Part shown: positions 35,496 through 44,301 of the stretch, piece after piece
Numbering within the stretch: the first letter of the stretch is position 1
Layout: every line of letters starts with the position of its first letter
Assembly (NCBI RefSeq): GCF_000179615.1
Contig: NZ_AEDD01000002.1
Span: forward strand, 186,001-250,000
Direction: 5' to 3'
Source: Paenibacillus curdlanolyticus YK9
Lineage (GTDB): Bacteria > Bacillota > Bacilli > Paenibacillales > Paenibacillaceae
DNA length: 64,000 bases
Position numbers and translations under genes: made by a program
Notes under the pieces: model-generated
Database searches by the model: none
The model's input: only the letters and a program-made list of their open reading frames with translations
What the model was told of the DNA's origin: nothing

Positions 35496-35882
35496 ATGAC
35501 CAATCAAATGAAGCGGGTTTACGCGGCAATCGGCAAGCAGGATGATTTCCCGCAAGGGTTGGGGAGGCAAGTACGCCTCGGCATGGAGGAGCTGGCTGTT
35601 TTCCATACGACCAGCGGCGATCTGTATGCGCTGGAGAATCGGACGCCTCACCGTAAGGGCGGATCGCTCGCGGAAGCGATCGTAAGCGGACACTATATCT
35701 ACTGTCCGCTGCGGGATTTGAAAATCAACCTGGAGGATGGGATGGTGCAGGAGCCGGATACTGGACAAGTGCGAACATTCCACGTCAAGGTTGAAGCGGG
35801 CACCGTCTATGTGGAGCTCATAGGGCAACACGACAAGTCCACTGAGCTGGCATTATCCGATAGCCGAAGCGGAGGGCGCTAG
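35496..35882 (+). CDS. nirD: Nitrite reductase small subunit (Rieske-fold)
   Basis: A 128-residue protein of the NirD family, 30 bp after nirB. The Rieske fold is visible, but the cluster ligands are not all there: the first pair reads NRTPHRKGG (Cys replaced by Thr) and the second reads YCPLRDLKI (His replaced by Arg). So it should not hold a [2Fe-2S] cluster, as is known for cluster-free NirD proteins such as that of E. coli. AGGAG lies 9 nt before ATG 35496. It probably acts as a structural partner of NirB. Confidence 0.9.
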   Translation: MTNQMKRVYAAIGKQDDFPQGLGRQVRLGMEELAVFHTTSGDLYALENRTPHRKGGSLAEAIVSGHYIYCPLRDLKINLEDGMVQEPDTGQVRTFHVKVEAGTVYVELIGQHDKSTELALSDSRSGGR

Positions 35883-35883
35883 G

Positions 35884-36465
35884 ATGGAGATGGGCAGAAA
35901 ATCCACTAAGCTGCTGCTTGATCCGATCAATACGGCAAGGCCAAGCGCCTATATGCAGCTGTTCCAGAAGTTAAAATCAGATCACGAGCAGTTGAAGGCG
36001 GACTGCGATGAGCTGTGCGACCTAAGCATACGGGCAGCTGCAGCCTTTAGCAGAAGGGGGGCCAAAAGCCTGCTCACGGTGCTGCGCGATCGGACTGCTG
36101 CATTGCTTAGTGAATTGTCCGTGCATTCCAGATGGGAGGATGAGACGCTATTCCCGGTCTTTACGCGGTATTACAAGAAGACGATCGAACCGACAATCCA
36201 ACCCTCCCTATGGGTGCTTGAGAAGGATCATGAGCTGGCGCTGCAGTTTTTCGAGTCGTTCCTGCATGCAAGCTATGCCCAGCTCAATCTGTTAGCAATG
36301 GACGAGGAGGCGATCGGTCCGACATTCTTCGAAGAACTAAAGGAAGGCTGCCATTGTTTAACGCAAGGGTGCTTCATTTTGAATAGCCATTTTCAGATGG
36401 AGGAGGAGCTGATCTTTCCGCTGGCGGAAGAAATCTTGACCGATATCGACTATTTATTCTCATAA
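35884..36465 (+). CDS. Hemerythrin (HHE) domain protein
   Basis: A 193-residue helical protein. Metal-ligand segments of the HHE fold are visible: KLKSDHEQLKADCD, VHSRWEDETLFPVF, VLEKDHELALQFF and LNSHFQMEEELIFPLAEEIL. It starts 1 bp after the nirD stop, so it is translationally linked with nirBD. It lacks the DUF542 domain of Ric. A di-iron O2/NO-binding or repair role is likely; being in the nitrite reductase operon suggests defence against nitric oxide (inference). Confidence 0.88.
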   Translation: MEMGRKSTKLLLDPINTARPSAYMQLFQKLKSDHEQLKADCDELCDLSIRAAAAFSRRGAKSLLTVLRDRTAALLSELSVHSRWEDETLFPVFTRYYKKTIEPTIQPSLWVLEKDHELALQFFESFLHASYAQLNLLAMDEEAIGPTFFEELKEGCHCLTQGCFILNSHFQMEEELIFPLAEEILTDIDYLFS

Positions 36466-36500
36466 ATAACGATCCCAATTATGTCTCCAAGGAGGAGAGA

Positions 36501-39110
36501 ATGATGGCAATGAAGGAAAACAAATTAGAAGCTCGTTACTCCGCTCAAGAAGAAGTGAATCAGTTGGTGGCACGTGCCAAAATCGCCCAGGAAGCGTTCC
36601 TGCAGATGGATCAAGCGCAAATCGATGCGATCGTGCATGCTATGGCGCTCGCGGGGCTTGATCAACATATGAGGCTGGCGAAAATGGCCGTGGAGGAAAC
36701 GGGCCGCGGCGTGTATGAAGACAAGATCACCAAAAACATCTTCGCGACCGAATACATTTACCACAGCATTAAGTATGACAAAACCGTCGGCGTTATCGAA
36801 GAAAACACCTTTGAGAATTACAAGGCCGTCGCAGAGCCGGTCGGGATCATCGCTGGCGTAACGCCGGTTACGAACCCGACATCGACGACGATGTTCAAGA
36901 CGTTAATCGCCGCGAAGACGCGCAATCCAATCATATTCGCCTTCCATCCGTCGGCCCAGAAGTGCAGCACGTTAGCTGCTCAGATTCTCCATGATGCAGC
37001 GGTCGCGAGCGGAGCGCCGGAGCATTGCGTCCAATGGGTCGAATGCCCATCTTTGGAGGCGACCCAGCTGTTGATGAACCACCCGGATGTAGCGCTTGTA
37101 TTGGCAACAGGCGGTTCCGCGATGGTCAAAGCCGCTTACAGCACCGGAAAACCAGCGCTGGGCGTCGGCCCCGGCAATGTTCCGTGCCTGATTGAGCAAT
37201 CGGCGAACCTTGAGCAGGCCGTGACTGATCTCATATTGTCCAAAACGTTCGATAACGGCATGATCTGCGCCTCCGAGCAAGCCGTCATCATCGAAGAGGC
37301 CGTTTACGAGCAAGTACGCAAGCTCATGAAGGATAGCGGCTGTTATTTCCTGAACAAGACGGAAACGGAAGCTGTTTCGAAGCTTGTCATCAATGCCGAT
37401 AAATGTGCGGTTAATGCGGTGATCGTCGGCCAGCCAGCAGTGAAGATCGCGGAGATGGCAGGCATTCAAGTACCGCAAGACACGAAGATTCTCGTAGCCG
37501 AGCTGCAGGGGGTAGGCACGGAATTCCCGCTGTCCGCCGAGAAGCTTAGTCCCGTCCTTGCGTGCTACAGAGTCAAAACCGCCCAGCAGGGCATCGATCG
37601 CGCAGTGGAGGTTGTAGCCTTCGGCGGACTTGGACATTCCTCGGTCATCCATTCGAACAATGATGCCGTGATCCAAGCGTTCTCGAACCGGCTCAAGACC
37701 GGCCGCATTATCGTGAACTCGCCTTCGACACACGGAGCGATCGGCGATCTCTACAATACGAATCTGCCGTCGCTAACGTTAGGCTGCGGCTCGTACGGCC
37801 ATAACTCAACGACTTCGAATGTATCGGCTGTCAATTTGATCAATATCAAGCGGGTTGCTTACCGGACAGTCAATATGCAGTGGTTCAAGATTCCGCCGAA
37901 GATTTATTTTGAGAAAGGCGCGACACAGTACCTTGAGAAAATGCCGGACATCTCGCGCATTCTCATCGTTACGGATGCGATGATGGTGAAGCTCGGCTAT
38001 GTCGAGAAGCTGGAGTATTATTTGCGCAAACGGACGAATCCGGTATCGATCGAAGTGTTTGCCGATGTCGAGCCCGATCCTTCGGTCGAGACGGTCGAAC
38101 GCGGAACGACCTTGATGGAAAACTTCCAGCCCGATTGCATAATCGCGCTTGGCGGCGGATCGCCGATGGATGCTGCCAAAGCGATGTGGCTCTTTTACGA
38201 ATACCCGGACACCAGCTTCCATTCGCTCAAACAGAAGTTTCTGGACATCCGCAAGCGTGTCTACAAATATCCGCGCCTTGGGGAAAAAGCGAAATTCGTC
38301 GCCATCCCGACGACCTCGGGTACAGGCTCGGAGGTCACCTCGTTCGCCGTCATCACAGACAAGAAGGATGGGCATACGAAATATCCGCTCGCGGACTATG
38401 AGCTGACGCCCGATGTGGCGATCATCGATCCCGAATTCGTCTATAGCTTGCCGAAGCGAGCTGTAGCGGACACCGGAATGGACGTCCTAACGCATGCGAT
38501 TGAAGCTTATGTATCGGTTATGGCAAGCGACTATACGGATGGCCTTGCGCTGCATGCGATCCGACTCGTCTTCCAGAACTTAGAGAAGTCGTACCATACG
38601 GCAGATCCTCTCGCACGCGAGAAAATGCATAATGCTTCGACGATCGCGGGCATGGCATTCGCCAATGCGTTCCTAGGCATTAACCACAGCCTTGCGCATA
38701 AATGGGGAGGGCAATATCACACCGCCCACGGGCGGACGAATGCCATTCTTATGCCGTATGTCATTCGGTACAATGCGCAGAAGCCGACCAAGTTCGCTTC
38801 GTTCCCGAAATACGGCCACTTCGTTGCCGATCAGCGTTATGCGGAAATTGCACGCATGCTAGGATTTCCGGCAAAGACGACGGAAGAGGGCGTGAACAGC
38901 CTGATCGCGGCAGTACGCAAGCTGAATCAGTCGCTCGGCATCCCAGAGAAATTCCAGGAGCTCGGCGTGAATCCCGCGGATTTCGAAGCGAACGTCGACC
39001 AACTGGCTGATCGCGCATTCGAAGATCAATGCACGACCGCCAACCCACGCATGCCGCTCGTGACGGAACTGGCAGACATTTACCGCAATGCGTTCTACGG
39101 TAGATTCTAG
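36501..39110 (+). CDS. adhE: Bifunctional acetaldehyde-CoA/alcohol dehydrogenase
   Basis: An 869-residue fermentative enzyme that turns acetyl-CoA to ethanol through acetaldehyde. The N-terminal aldehyde dehydrogenase half carries PVTNPTSTTMFK and the catalytic-Cys segment DNGMICASEQAVI (Cys about 252). The C-terminal iron alcohol dehydrogenase half has IIALGGGSPMDAAKAMW, TTSGTGSEVTSFAVI and the metal histidines in NHSLAHKWGGQYHTAHGRTNA. AAGGAGGAG precedes ATG 36501. Only 35 bp separate it from the hemerythrin gene and no terminator is seen, so it may be read from the Fnr-type nirB promoter. Confidence 0.97.
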   Translation: MMAMKENKLEARYSAQEEVNQLVARAKIAQEAFLQMDQAQIDAIVHAMALAGLDQHMRLAKMAVEETGRGVYEDKITKNIFATEYIYHSIKYDKTVGVIEENTFENYKAVAEPVGIIAGVTPVTNPTSTTMFKTLIAAKTRNPIIFAFHPSAQKCSTLAAQILHDAAVASGAPEHCVQWVECPSLEATQLLMNHPDVALVLATGGSAMVKAAYSTGKPALGVGPGNVPCLIEQSANLEQAVTDLILSKTFDNGMICASEQAVIIEEAVYEQVRKLMKDSGCYFLNKTETEAVSKLVINADKCAVNAVIVGQPAVKIAEMAGIQVPQDTKILVAELQGVGTEFPLSAEKLSPVLACYRVKTAQQGIDRAVEVVAFGGLGHSSVIHSNNDAVIQAFSNRLKTGRIIVNSPSTHGAIGDLYNTNLPSLTLGCGSYGHNSTTSNVSAVNLINIKRVAYRTVNMQWFKIPPKIYFEKGATQYLEKMPDISRILIVTDAMMVKLGYVEKLEYYLRKRTNPVSIEVFADVEPDPSVETVERGTTLMENFQPDCIIALGGGSPMDAAKAMWLFYEYPDTSFHSLKQKFLDIRKRVYKYPRLGEKAKFVAIPTTSGTGSEVTSFAVITDKKDGHTKYPLADYELTPDVAIIDPEFVYSLPKRAVADTGMDVLTHAIEAYVSVMASDYTDGLALHAIRLVFQNLEKSYHTADPLAREKMHNASTIAGMAFANAFLGINHSLAHKWGGQYHTAHGRTNAILMPYVIRYNAQKPTKFASFPKYGHFVADQRYAEIARMLGFPAKTTEEGVNSLIAAVRKLNQSLGIPEKFQELGVNPADFEANVDQLADRAFEDQCTTANPRMPLVTELADIYRNAFYGRF

Positions 39111-39535
39111 GCTCGACCATGTGTGATTAGAGGGTGTCCCAAAAGCCACGACGGCTGAGGGACAGCCCTATTTTTTGTGCTGGAAGCGGTTGGCGTTGGA
39201 ATTGCGGGATTGCGGGATTGCGGACTGTGGTGTGCTTTCTTCGCATGTAACGCAGCGTCGGGGCATGCTGCAGCTTGCTCAATGCAGTTCGTACAATGAC
39301 ATCAGCGGCAGCGCGGAAATAGGGAGATGCCATTGCATATTGCGCAACGGGGAAGGCGGCTTAAACTGTTTTTGGCACAACGCGTCCCTTATGGACCGTA
39401 TCTCGTTGCATGAACTGCAAGGGGAACGCTCGGGGCCGGCTTTTCATGCCTTGTTCGTTGTATAAAGTGCAACGACATGGCAAGGAGAGGAGAGGTACCA
39501 TCTGTCCAAGAAAATATAGTTTTAGATTGGGTTAG
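39111..39535. other. Gene-free region after adhE
   Basis: Contains the adhE terminator (39130-39175). A nested inverted repeat lies near the right end: CCTTG (39449-39453) with CAAGG (39481-39485), and inside it TCGTTG (39455-39460) with CAACGA (39470-39475). The frame at 39175-39465 is open but Cys/Arg/His-rich without protein-like pattern or ribosome site, so I do not call a gene. Confidence 0.4.
39130..39175 (+). terminator. Rho-independent terminator after adhE
   Basis: AGGGTGTCCC (39130-39139) pairs with GGGACAGCCCT (39158-39168) with one bulge; an inner AGCC/GGCT stem (39143-39155) extends it; a T run follows. Confidence 0.8.
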
Positions 39536-39961
39536 TTACCAAGCCTCTTCTCTATCGATGTACCATTTTCCATCAACCTTGACAACGGGAGCCGTCTCGT
39601 TTAATTCTTCTGCTGTATTCAAAGGCTCCCCCCATTTCAAAGTTGCGTGATAGGTCACATTCCCTTTATTCCCATTAAGCTCCACGTTGAGAATCTTAAT
39701 CGAATAGTGAGAATCCTTGTGCACTCCTCCAGCAAACTGCTTTAACATTGGTTCTGAGCGCTTCTCGGGAACTATACACGCAATCACAAGGTCTGTTTCA
39801 GCATATAATCTTGCTTTAGAATAGCTTTCCACAATACTGCTCGGATTTTCGTAATTCGGGATTTCTTCATTTTCTCGAAGAAAAGTGTAGTAAATCGCTA
39901 ATATAAGAGTAAGCACAGCAACGATTAATATTGCTTTTCGTTTCGATAAAAACAGCTTCAT
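39536..39961 (-). CDS. Hypothetical membrane-anchored protein
   Basis: A 141-residue protein with one N-terminal hydrophobic helix (ILIVAVLTLILAIYYTFL, residues 11-28) and an extracellular domain with a DUF4878/NTF2-like feel: SSIVESYSKARLYAETD at its start and APVVKVDGKWYIDREE at its end. The coding sequence is visibly more A/T-rich than its neighbours, which may indicate later arrival. It is isolated among fermentation genes and is not obviously part of them. Function unknown. Confidence 0.65.
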   Translation of the reverse strand: MKLFLSKRKAILIVAVLTLILAIYYTFLRENEEIPNYENPSSIVESYSKARLYAETDLVIACIVPEKRSEPMLKQFAGGVHKDSHYSIKILNVELNGNKGNVTYHATLKWGEPLNTAEELNETAPVVKVDGKWYIDREEAW

Positions 39962-40090
39962 CTGCGACCTCGCTTCAGTTGATTTATCAACTTAACTAGT
40001 AATTCATATAAATCTATATAACGTATAGTTATATTTTTACACGTTTCGCCGAAAAACCCGCAACTTAAATGTTTGTAATATCCATGCTTG

Positions 40091-40170
40091 TCCACTAGCT
40101 TAACGTCTTTTCCACTTTACTACTTTCTTTTCCAGTGTACAACGTTATTTTCTTAGTCTAACACTTTATT
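40091..40170. repeat. Degenerate 20-bp tandem array (four units)
   Basis: Four consecutive 20-bp blocks start at 40091, 40111, 40131 and 40151. The first three begin TCCACTAGCT, TCCACTTTAC and TCCAGTGTAC and all end in TTT; the fourth (TCTTAGTCTA) is weaker. The phase seems to go on, with CATCGGGTTCTATC and CAACGGGTTTTATC 20 bp apart near 40180-40215. The pattern is seen directly; its role is unknown. Confidence 0.55.
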
Positions 40171-40264
40171 TTTTGATACCATCGGGTTCTATCTGGTCAC
40201 AACGGGTTTTATCGCACGGGACCACATTATGTTGTGCCTCGCAACAATGCTTCCGGAGTTAGTC

Positions 40265-40308
40265 CGTGATGCATCTCACAGCGAAACGCGCTTAAGTTGT
40301 GGTGTAAT
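40265..40308 (+). promoter_or_regulatory. Fnr-type promoter of mobA
   Basis: CGTGATGCATCTCACA (40265-40280) matches TGTGA-N6-TCACA with one mismatch. TGTAAT (40303-40308) begins 30.5 nt after the dyad centre, as at the DUF3147 promoter. Confidence 0.7.
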
Positions 40309-40358
40309 TGAGCTATCGAAGCGCATTCGCCTTTTTGTAGAAGAGAGGAGTGGTAGGA

Positions 40359-40964
40359 ATGCTGTCTGGCGTAATTCTGGCAGGAGGCAGCCACCATGCA
40401 ACGAACGGGGAAAACCGCGCTTTCCTCGTGCTGGATGGCGAGACGCTGCTGGAGCGGCAAATCCGGGAAATGAGCAGCTGCTGCAGCGAGATTACGATCG
40501 TCACGAATGATCCGCGCCCTTTCCTTCGCGCCGTTGATCGGGAGATCCGGATCATAACCGATTCCTACGCGGGCAAAGGAATGCTAAGCGGCATTCACGC
40601 GGGGCTGTCCTTATCGAAAAACCGCCATGTCTGGATTCTCGGCTGCCATATGCCTTTTCCTTCCGCGGACGCTGCACTGCTGCTGGCGGCACAGAAGCCG
40701 GAAGGGGCGGAAGCCGTCATGCCTTGGATTAACAGCAGTGCCCATCCCTTGCATGGCATCTATGATCGTTCATGCGTGGATAAGGTCGGGACGCTGCTAG
40801 ACGGCGGCAGCATGAAAGTCTCTGCTCTGCTGCATACGCTCCAATGGTCAGAAGTGTATGAGCCTGTTTTTACCGAGCATGGCATCAGCAGCAGATTCAT
40901 CGAGTCGATCCATGATGCGCAGGATCATGAACGGTTGATCACACAGATTTCGCAATGCGGCTGA
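40359..40964 (+). CDS. mobA: MobA-like molybdenum cofactor nucleotidyltransferase (divergent)
   Basis: A 201-residue GT-A-fold NTP transferase. The start VILAGGSHHATNGENRAFLVLDGETLLERQI corresponds to the MobA nucleotide loop, though the usual Lys is Arg (NRAFL) and the usual SxRMG is altered. The metal-binding LxxDMPF motif reads LGCHMPFPS, with His in place of Asp. GGAGTGG precedes ATG 40359. MobA makes the guanine dinucleotide form of the cofactor needed by the bis-MGD nitrate reductase here, and the Fnr-type promoter fits. The changed residues leave open whether it is a working MobA or a related transferase. Confidence 0.75.
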   Translation: MLSGVILAGGSHHATNGENRAFLVLDGETLLERQIREMSSCCSEITIVTNDPRPFLRAVDREIRIITDSYAGKGMLSGIHAGLSLSKNRHVWILGCHMPFPSADAALLLAAQKPEGAEAVMPWINSSAHPLHGIYDRSCVDKVGTLLDGGSMKVSALLHTLQWSEVYEPVFTEHGISSRFIESIHDAQDHERLITQISQCG

Positions 40965-40988
40965 CGCGAATCAAATTCATTGTAAAAG

Positions 40989-41031
40989 TGTGAGCAATGT
41001 CATAGTAGGGAGCTGTCGAAACAAGTAACCT
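40989..41031 (+). promoter_or_regulatory. Candidate Fnr-type promoter of pflB
   Basis: TGTGAGCAATGTCATA (40989-41004) matches TGTGA-N6-TCACA with one mismatch. The expected -10 place, 29.5 nt from the centre, holds only TAACCT (41026-41031), so the promoter part is weak. Confidence 0.5.
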
Positions 41032-41058
41032 TAAGATAGAAAACGGAGGTGCTTGATC

Positions 41059-43329
41059 ATGGCGATGAAGGAAAGCGAAGCAAAAGATCGGGTAGGAGTC
41101 TTGGACGCCTGGCACGGATTCACCTCAGGAAATTGGCAGAAGCACATCGACGTCAATTCATTTATTGAAGGAAATGTTACACCGTATACAGGCGATGAGC
41201 AGTTTCTGGAGGATGCGACCGACGATACGAAGGAGCTATGGGCGCAACTGTGCGTTCTGTTGAAGGAAGAGCGCGAACGAGGCGGCGTGCATGACGTTGA
41301 TGTGAATACCGTCTCGACCATCGTGTCCCATAAACCCGGCTATATCAATCAGGCCAAAGAGAAGATCGTTGGGCTGCAAACGGATGCGCCCCTCAAGCGG
41401 GCCGTTCAGCCTTTCGGCGGGATTCGGATGGCGATTGATGCATGCGATGCCTATGGCTATAAGCTGAATCCGGAACTGGAGCGATTGTTTACGGAAATAC
41501 GCAAGACGCATAACCAAGGGGTATTCGACGCCTACACGACCGAGATGCGGGCAGCCCGCAAAGCGGGAATTATTACTGGCCTGCCGGATGCTTACGGCCG
41601 CGGCCGAATCATAGGCGATTACCGCCGGGTCGCGCTGTACGGGGTAGATCGATTGGTCAAAAGCAAGAAGCAAGAGCTGCTTGAGCTAGAGAATGAGCCG
41701 ATGACCGAAGACGTCATTCTGCTCCGGGAAGAGCTGTCCGAGCAAATCAGAAGCCTCGCAGAGCTGAAGGCGATGGCAGCTGCTTATGGCTATGATCTGT
41801 CCCTTCCGGCTGCAACAGCGAAGGAAGCGGTGCAATGGCTGTACTTTGCTTACCTTGCGGCAATTAAAGAGCAGAACGGCGCAGCGATGAGCCTCGGGCG
41901 CGTCTCCAGCTTCCTCGACATTTACCTCGAGCGCGATTTGAACGAGGGGATCTTGACGGAAAGCGAAGCACAGGAGCTTGTTGACCATTTCGTGATGAAG
42001 CTGCGCATCGTGAAGTTTCTGCGAACGCCGGATTACAATGAATTGTTCAGCGGCGATCCGACATGGGTGACGGAATCGGTAGGCGGCATGGGGCTAAATG
42101 GCGAGACGCGCGTCACGCGCAATTCCTTCCGATTCCTTCATACGCTGTACAATCTTGGTCCTGCGCCGGAGCCGAACCTGACTATCCTTTGGTCGGCGAA
42201 GCTGCCGGACAATTTCAAGCGTTACTGCGCGCGCGTTTCGGCAGAGACTAGCTCGATCCAGTACGAGAACGACGATCTGATGCGTCCGCACTTCGGAGAC
42301 GATTATGGGATCGCCTGCTGCGTTTCCGCGATGCGGATCGGGAAGCAAATGCAGTTTTTCGGCGCACGCGCCAATCTGGCCAAAGCGCTGCTCTACGCGA
42401 TTAACGGCGGTGTGGACGAGAAGCTTGGGATGCAGGTCGGCCCGGTCACCGCACCAATTACATCGGAAGTTTTGGACTACGAGGAAGTGAAGGCCAAGTT
42501 CGACGTCGTACAGGATTGGCTGGCGAAGCTCTATATTAACACGCTGAACGTCATTCACTATATGCATGACAAATACAGCTACGAGCGCATCGAGATGGCG
42601 CTGCATGACCGGGATATTTTGCGCACGATGGCTTGCGGCATCGCCGGCTTGTCGGTCGTCGCAGACAGCTTGAGCGCCATCCGTTATGCGAAGGTTCGGC
42701 CGGTACGCAATGAGCAAGGGATCGCAATCGGCTTCGATATCGAAGGCGAATATCCGCAATACGGCAACAACGATAACCGCGTCGACCAGCTGGCCGTCGA
42801 GCTGGTGGAAGGCTTCATGAACCGGCTGCGCAAGCACAGGACGTATCGCGGGGCGCTTCCGACGATGTCGGTCTTGACGATCACGTCGAACGTTGTCTAT
42901 GGCAAAAAGACCGGCAGTACGCCGGATGGCAGGATGGCGGGCCAACCGTTCGCGCCTGGGGCGAATCCGATGCATGGCCGTGATCGCAAAGGGGCGCTCG
43001 CATCGTTGGCATCGGTCGCCAAAATCCCGTATGCGCACAGCCTGGACGGCATCTCGAATACGTTCTCGATTATCCCGAAGGCGCTCGGGAAGGAAGATGA
43101 AGCTCGCTTCAGCAATCTGGCTGCTTTGCTCGATGGCTATACGACAAGCGGCGGGCATCACTTGAACATCAACGTCTTCAACCGTGAGCAGCTGATGGAT
43201 GCGATGGAGCATCCGGAAAATTATCCGCAGCTGACGATCCGTGTATCGGGCTATGCGGTTAACTTTATCAAGCTGACTCGCGAGCAGCAGCTGGACGTCA
43301 TTAATCGTACGTTCCACGGTGAAATCTGA
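41059..43329 (+). CDS. pflB: Formate C-acetyltransferase (pyruvate formate-lyase)
   Basis: A 756-residue glycyl radical enzyme that splits pyruvate with CoA into acetyl-CoA and formate. The catalytic Cys pair is in [20 protein letters not shown], and the radical glycine is in RVSGYAVNF close to the C-terminus. Full family length. GGAGGTG precedes ATG 41059; a TTG at 41053 is less likely. It is followed after 52 bp by its activase gene, and the acetyl-CoA can be used by AdhE encoded to the left. Confidence 0.97.
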   Translation: MAMKESEAKDRVGVLDAWHGFTSGNWQKHIDVNSFIEGNVTPYTGDEQFLEDATDDTKELWAQLCVLLKEERERGGVHDVDVNTVSTIVSHKPGYINQAKEKIVGLQTDAPLKRAVQPFGGIRMAIDACDAYGYKLNPELERLFTEIRKTHNQGVFDAYTTEMRAARKAGIITGLPDAYGRGRIIGDYRRVALYGVDRLVKSKKQELLELENEPMTEDVILLREELSEQIRSLAELKAMAAAYGYDLSLPAATAKEAVQWLYFAYLAAIKEQNGAAMSLGRVSSFLDIYLERDLNEGILTESEAQELVDHFVMKLRIVKFLRTPDYNELFSGDPTWVTESVGGMGLNGETRVTRNSFRFLHTLYNLGPAPEPNLTILWSAKLPDNFKRYCARVSAETSSIQYENDDLMRPHFGDDYGIACCVSAMRIGKQMQFFGARANLAKALLYAINGGVDEKLGMQVGPVTAPITSEVLDYEEVKAKFDVVQDWLAKLYINTLNVIHYMHDKYSYERIEMALHDRDILRTMACGIAGLSVVADSLSAIRYAKVRPVRNEQGIAIGFDIEGEYPQYGNNDNRVDQLAVELVEGFMNRLRKHRTYRGALPTMSVLTITSNVVYGKKTGSTPDGRMAGQPFAPGANPMHGRDRKGALASLASVAKIPYAHSLDGISNTFSIIPKALGKEDEARFSNLAALLDGYTTSGGHHLNINVFNREQLMDAMEHPENYPQLTIRVSGYAVNFIKLTREQQLDVINRTFHGEI

Positions 43330-43381
43330 AACGAAGCTGCTGCACGCACATTATCCAATTTAAGCAAGGAGCGTGACCCTC

Positions 43382-44119
43382 ATGAAAGGGCGTATCCATT
43401 CCATGGAAACATTCGGGACGGTGGACGGGCCAGGCATCCGCTTTGTCCTGTTCATGCAGGGCTGCGCGCTGCAATGCCAGTTTTGCCACAATCCGGACAC
43501 GTGGGACCCCGCAACGGGCCGCCAAGTAACGGTTGATGAAATCCTCAATGAGATTGAACCCTATCTAGCCTATTATAAAGGGTCTGGCGGCGGCATTACC
43601 GTAACGGGAGGGGAGCCGACATTGCAAGCCCCGTTCGTTGCCCAGCTGTTCAAAGCGTGCAAGGAACGATTCGGACTCCACACGGCGCTGGACAGCTCCG
43701 GTTTTTGCGATCCATCCCATGCAGTCGAGCTGATGACTTATACCGATCTGGTGCTGCTCGATTTGAAGCAGATGAATAACGCGAAGCATGAACGGCTCAC
43801 TTCGCAGCCCAATGAACGGATTCTGGCATTCGCCCGATGGTTGTCGACGATTCATAAACCAGTTTGGCTCCGGCATGTGCTAATCCCGGGAATTACGGAC
43901 AGTACGGAGGATCTGACATCGCTTGGCGCGTTCATCGGTCAGCAGGCGAATATCGAGAAGATCGAATTGCTTCCTTATCATCGAATGGGCGTGTACAAAT
44001 GGCAGCAGCTCGGCCGGACTTATCCGCTCGAAGGCGTTCCGACGCCAACCGATCGCGAGGTCAATCGGGCTAGAGCGCTAATCGATACGGCGATGAAGCA
44101 GATTGGAATCAACCGATAA
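43382..44119 (+). CDS. pflA: Pyruvate formate-lyase activating enzyme (radical SAM)
   Basis: A 245-residue radical SAM enzyme. The cluster motif is GCALQCQFCHNPDTW (CxxxCxxC) and the SAM-binding GGGITVTGGEPTLQ follows; ETFGTVDGPGIRFVLFMQ is typical of PflA. AAGGAG precedes ATG 43382. It makes the glycyl radical on PflB, encoded directly upstream, and ends in a terminator at 44126. Confidence 0.96.
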   Translation: MKGRIHSMETFGTVDGPGIRFVLFMQGCALQCQFCHNPDTWDPATGRQVTVDEILNEIEPYLAYYKGSGGGITVTGGEPTLQAPFVAQLFKACKERFGLHTALDSSGFCDPSHAVELMTYTDLVLLDLKQMNNAKHERLTSQPNERILAFARWLSTIHKPVWLRHVLIPGITDSTEDLTSLGAFIGQQANIEKIELLPYHRMGVYKWQQLGRTYPLEGVPTPTDREVNRARALIDTAMKQIGINR

Positions 44120-44125
44120 GGTGTG

Positions 44126-44160
44126 AAAGAAGAGGTGCAGCATTGCGCCTCTTCTTCTTT
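44126..44160 (+). terminator. Rho-independent terminator after pflA
   Basis: AAGAAGAGG (44127-44135) pairs with CCTCTTCTT (44148-44156), followed by CTTT. Confidence 0.75.
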
Positions 44161-44301
44161 GTCCATGCAGCCCTAGTGTATTTTTCCTCACATAAGATTA
44201 AGGGTTTTTCCCGCCAAAGATCAGTGTACTCCCCGATGGTTCAAATTTGCAGGCAGAGGTATGATGGATACAAATGAACGATCGGAAGGGGAACGAACGC
44301 C

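Larger units (their letters stand above)
39962..40358. other. Gene-free region with a 20-bp periodic array and Fnr-type promoter
   Basis: A/T-rich left half, then the periodic array described at 40091-40170 and similar 20-bp-phased sequence up to about 40220, then the mobA promoter. Reading frames here overlap these elements and lack protein character. Confidence 0.5.

Noticed and set aside
39175..39465. 96-codon frame after adhE
   Set aside because: No ribosome site, begins inside the terminator, Cys/Arg-rich composition without protein-like pattern.
40091..40170. CRISPR array
   Set aside because: No constant repeat separated by unique spacers; the blocks are degenerate and directly adjacent. 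No cas genes are in the window.
44177..44192. Fnr-type dyad upstream of fnr (TGTAT-N6-TCACA)
   Set aside because: Left half has two mismatches and no -10 lies at the expected distance; kept only as a remark in the fnr entry.
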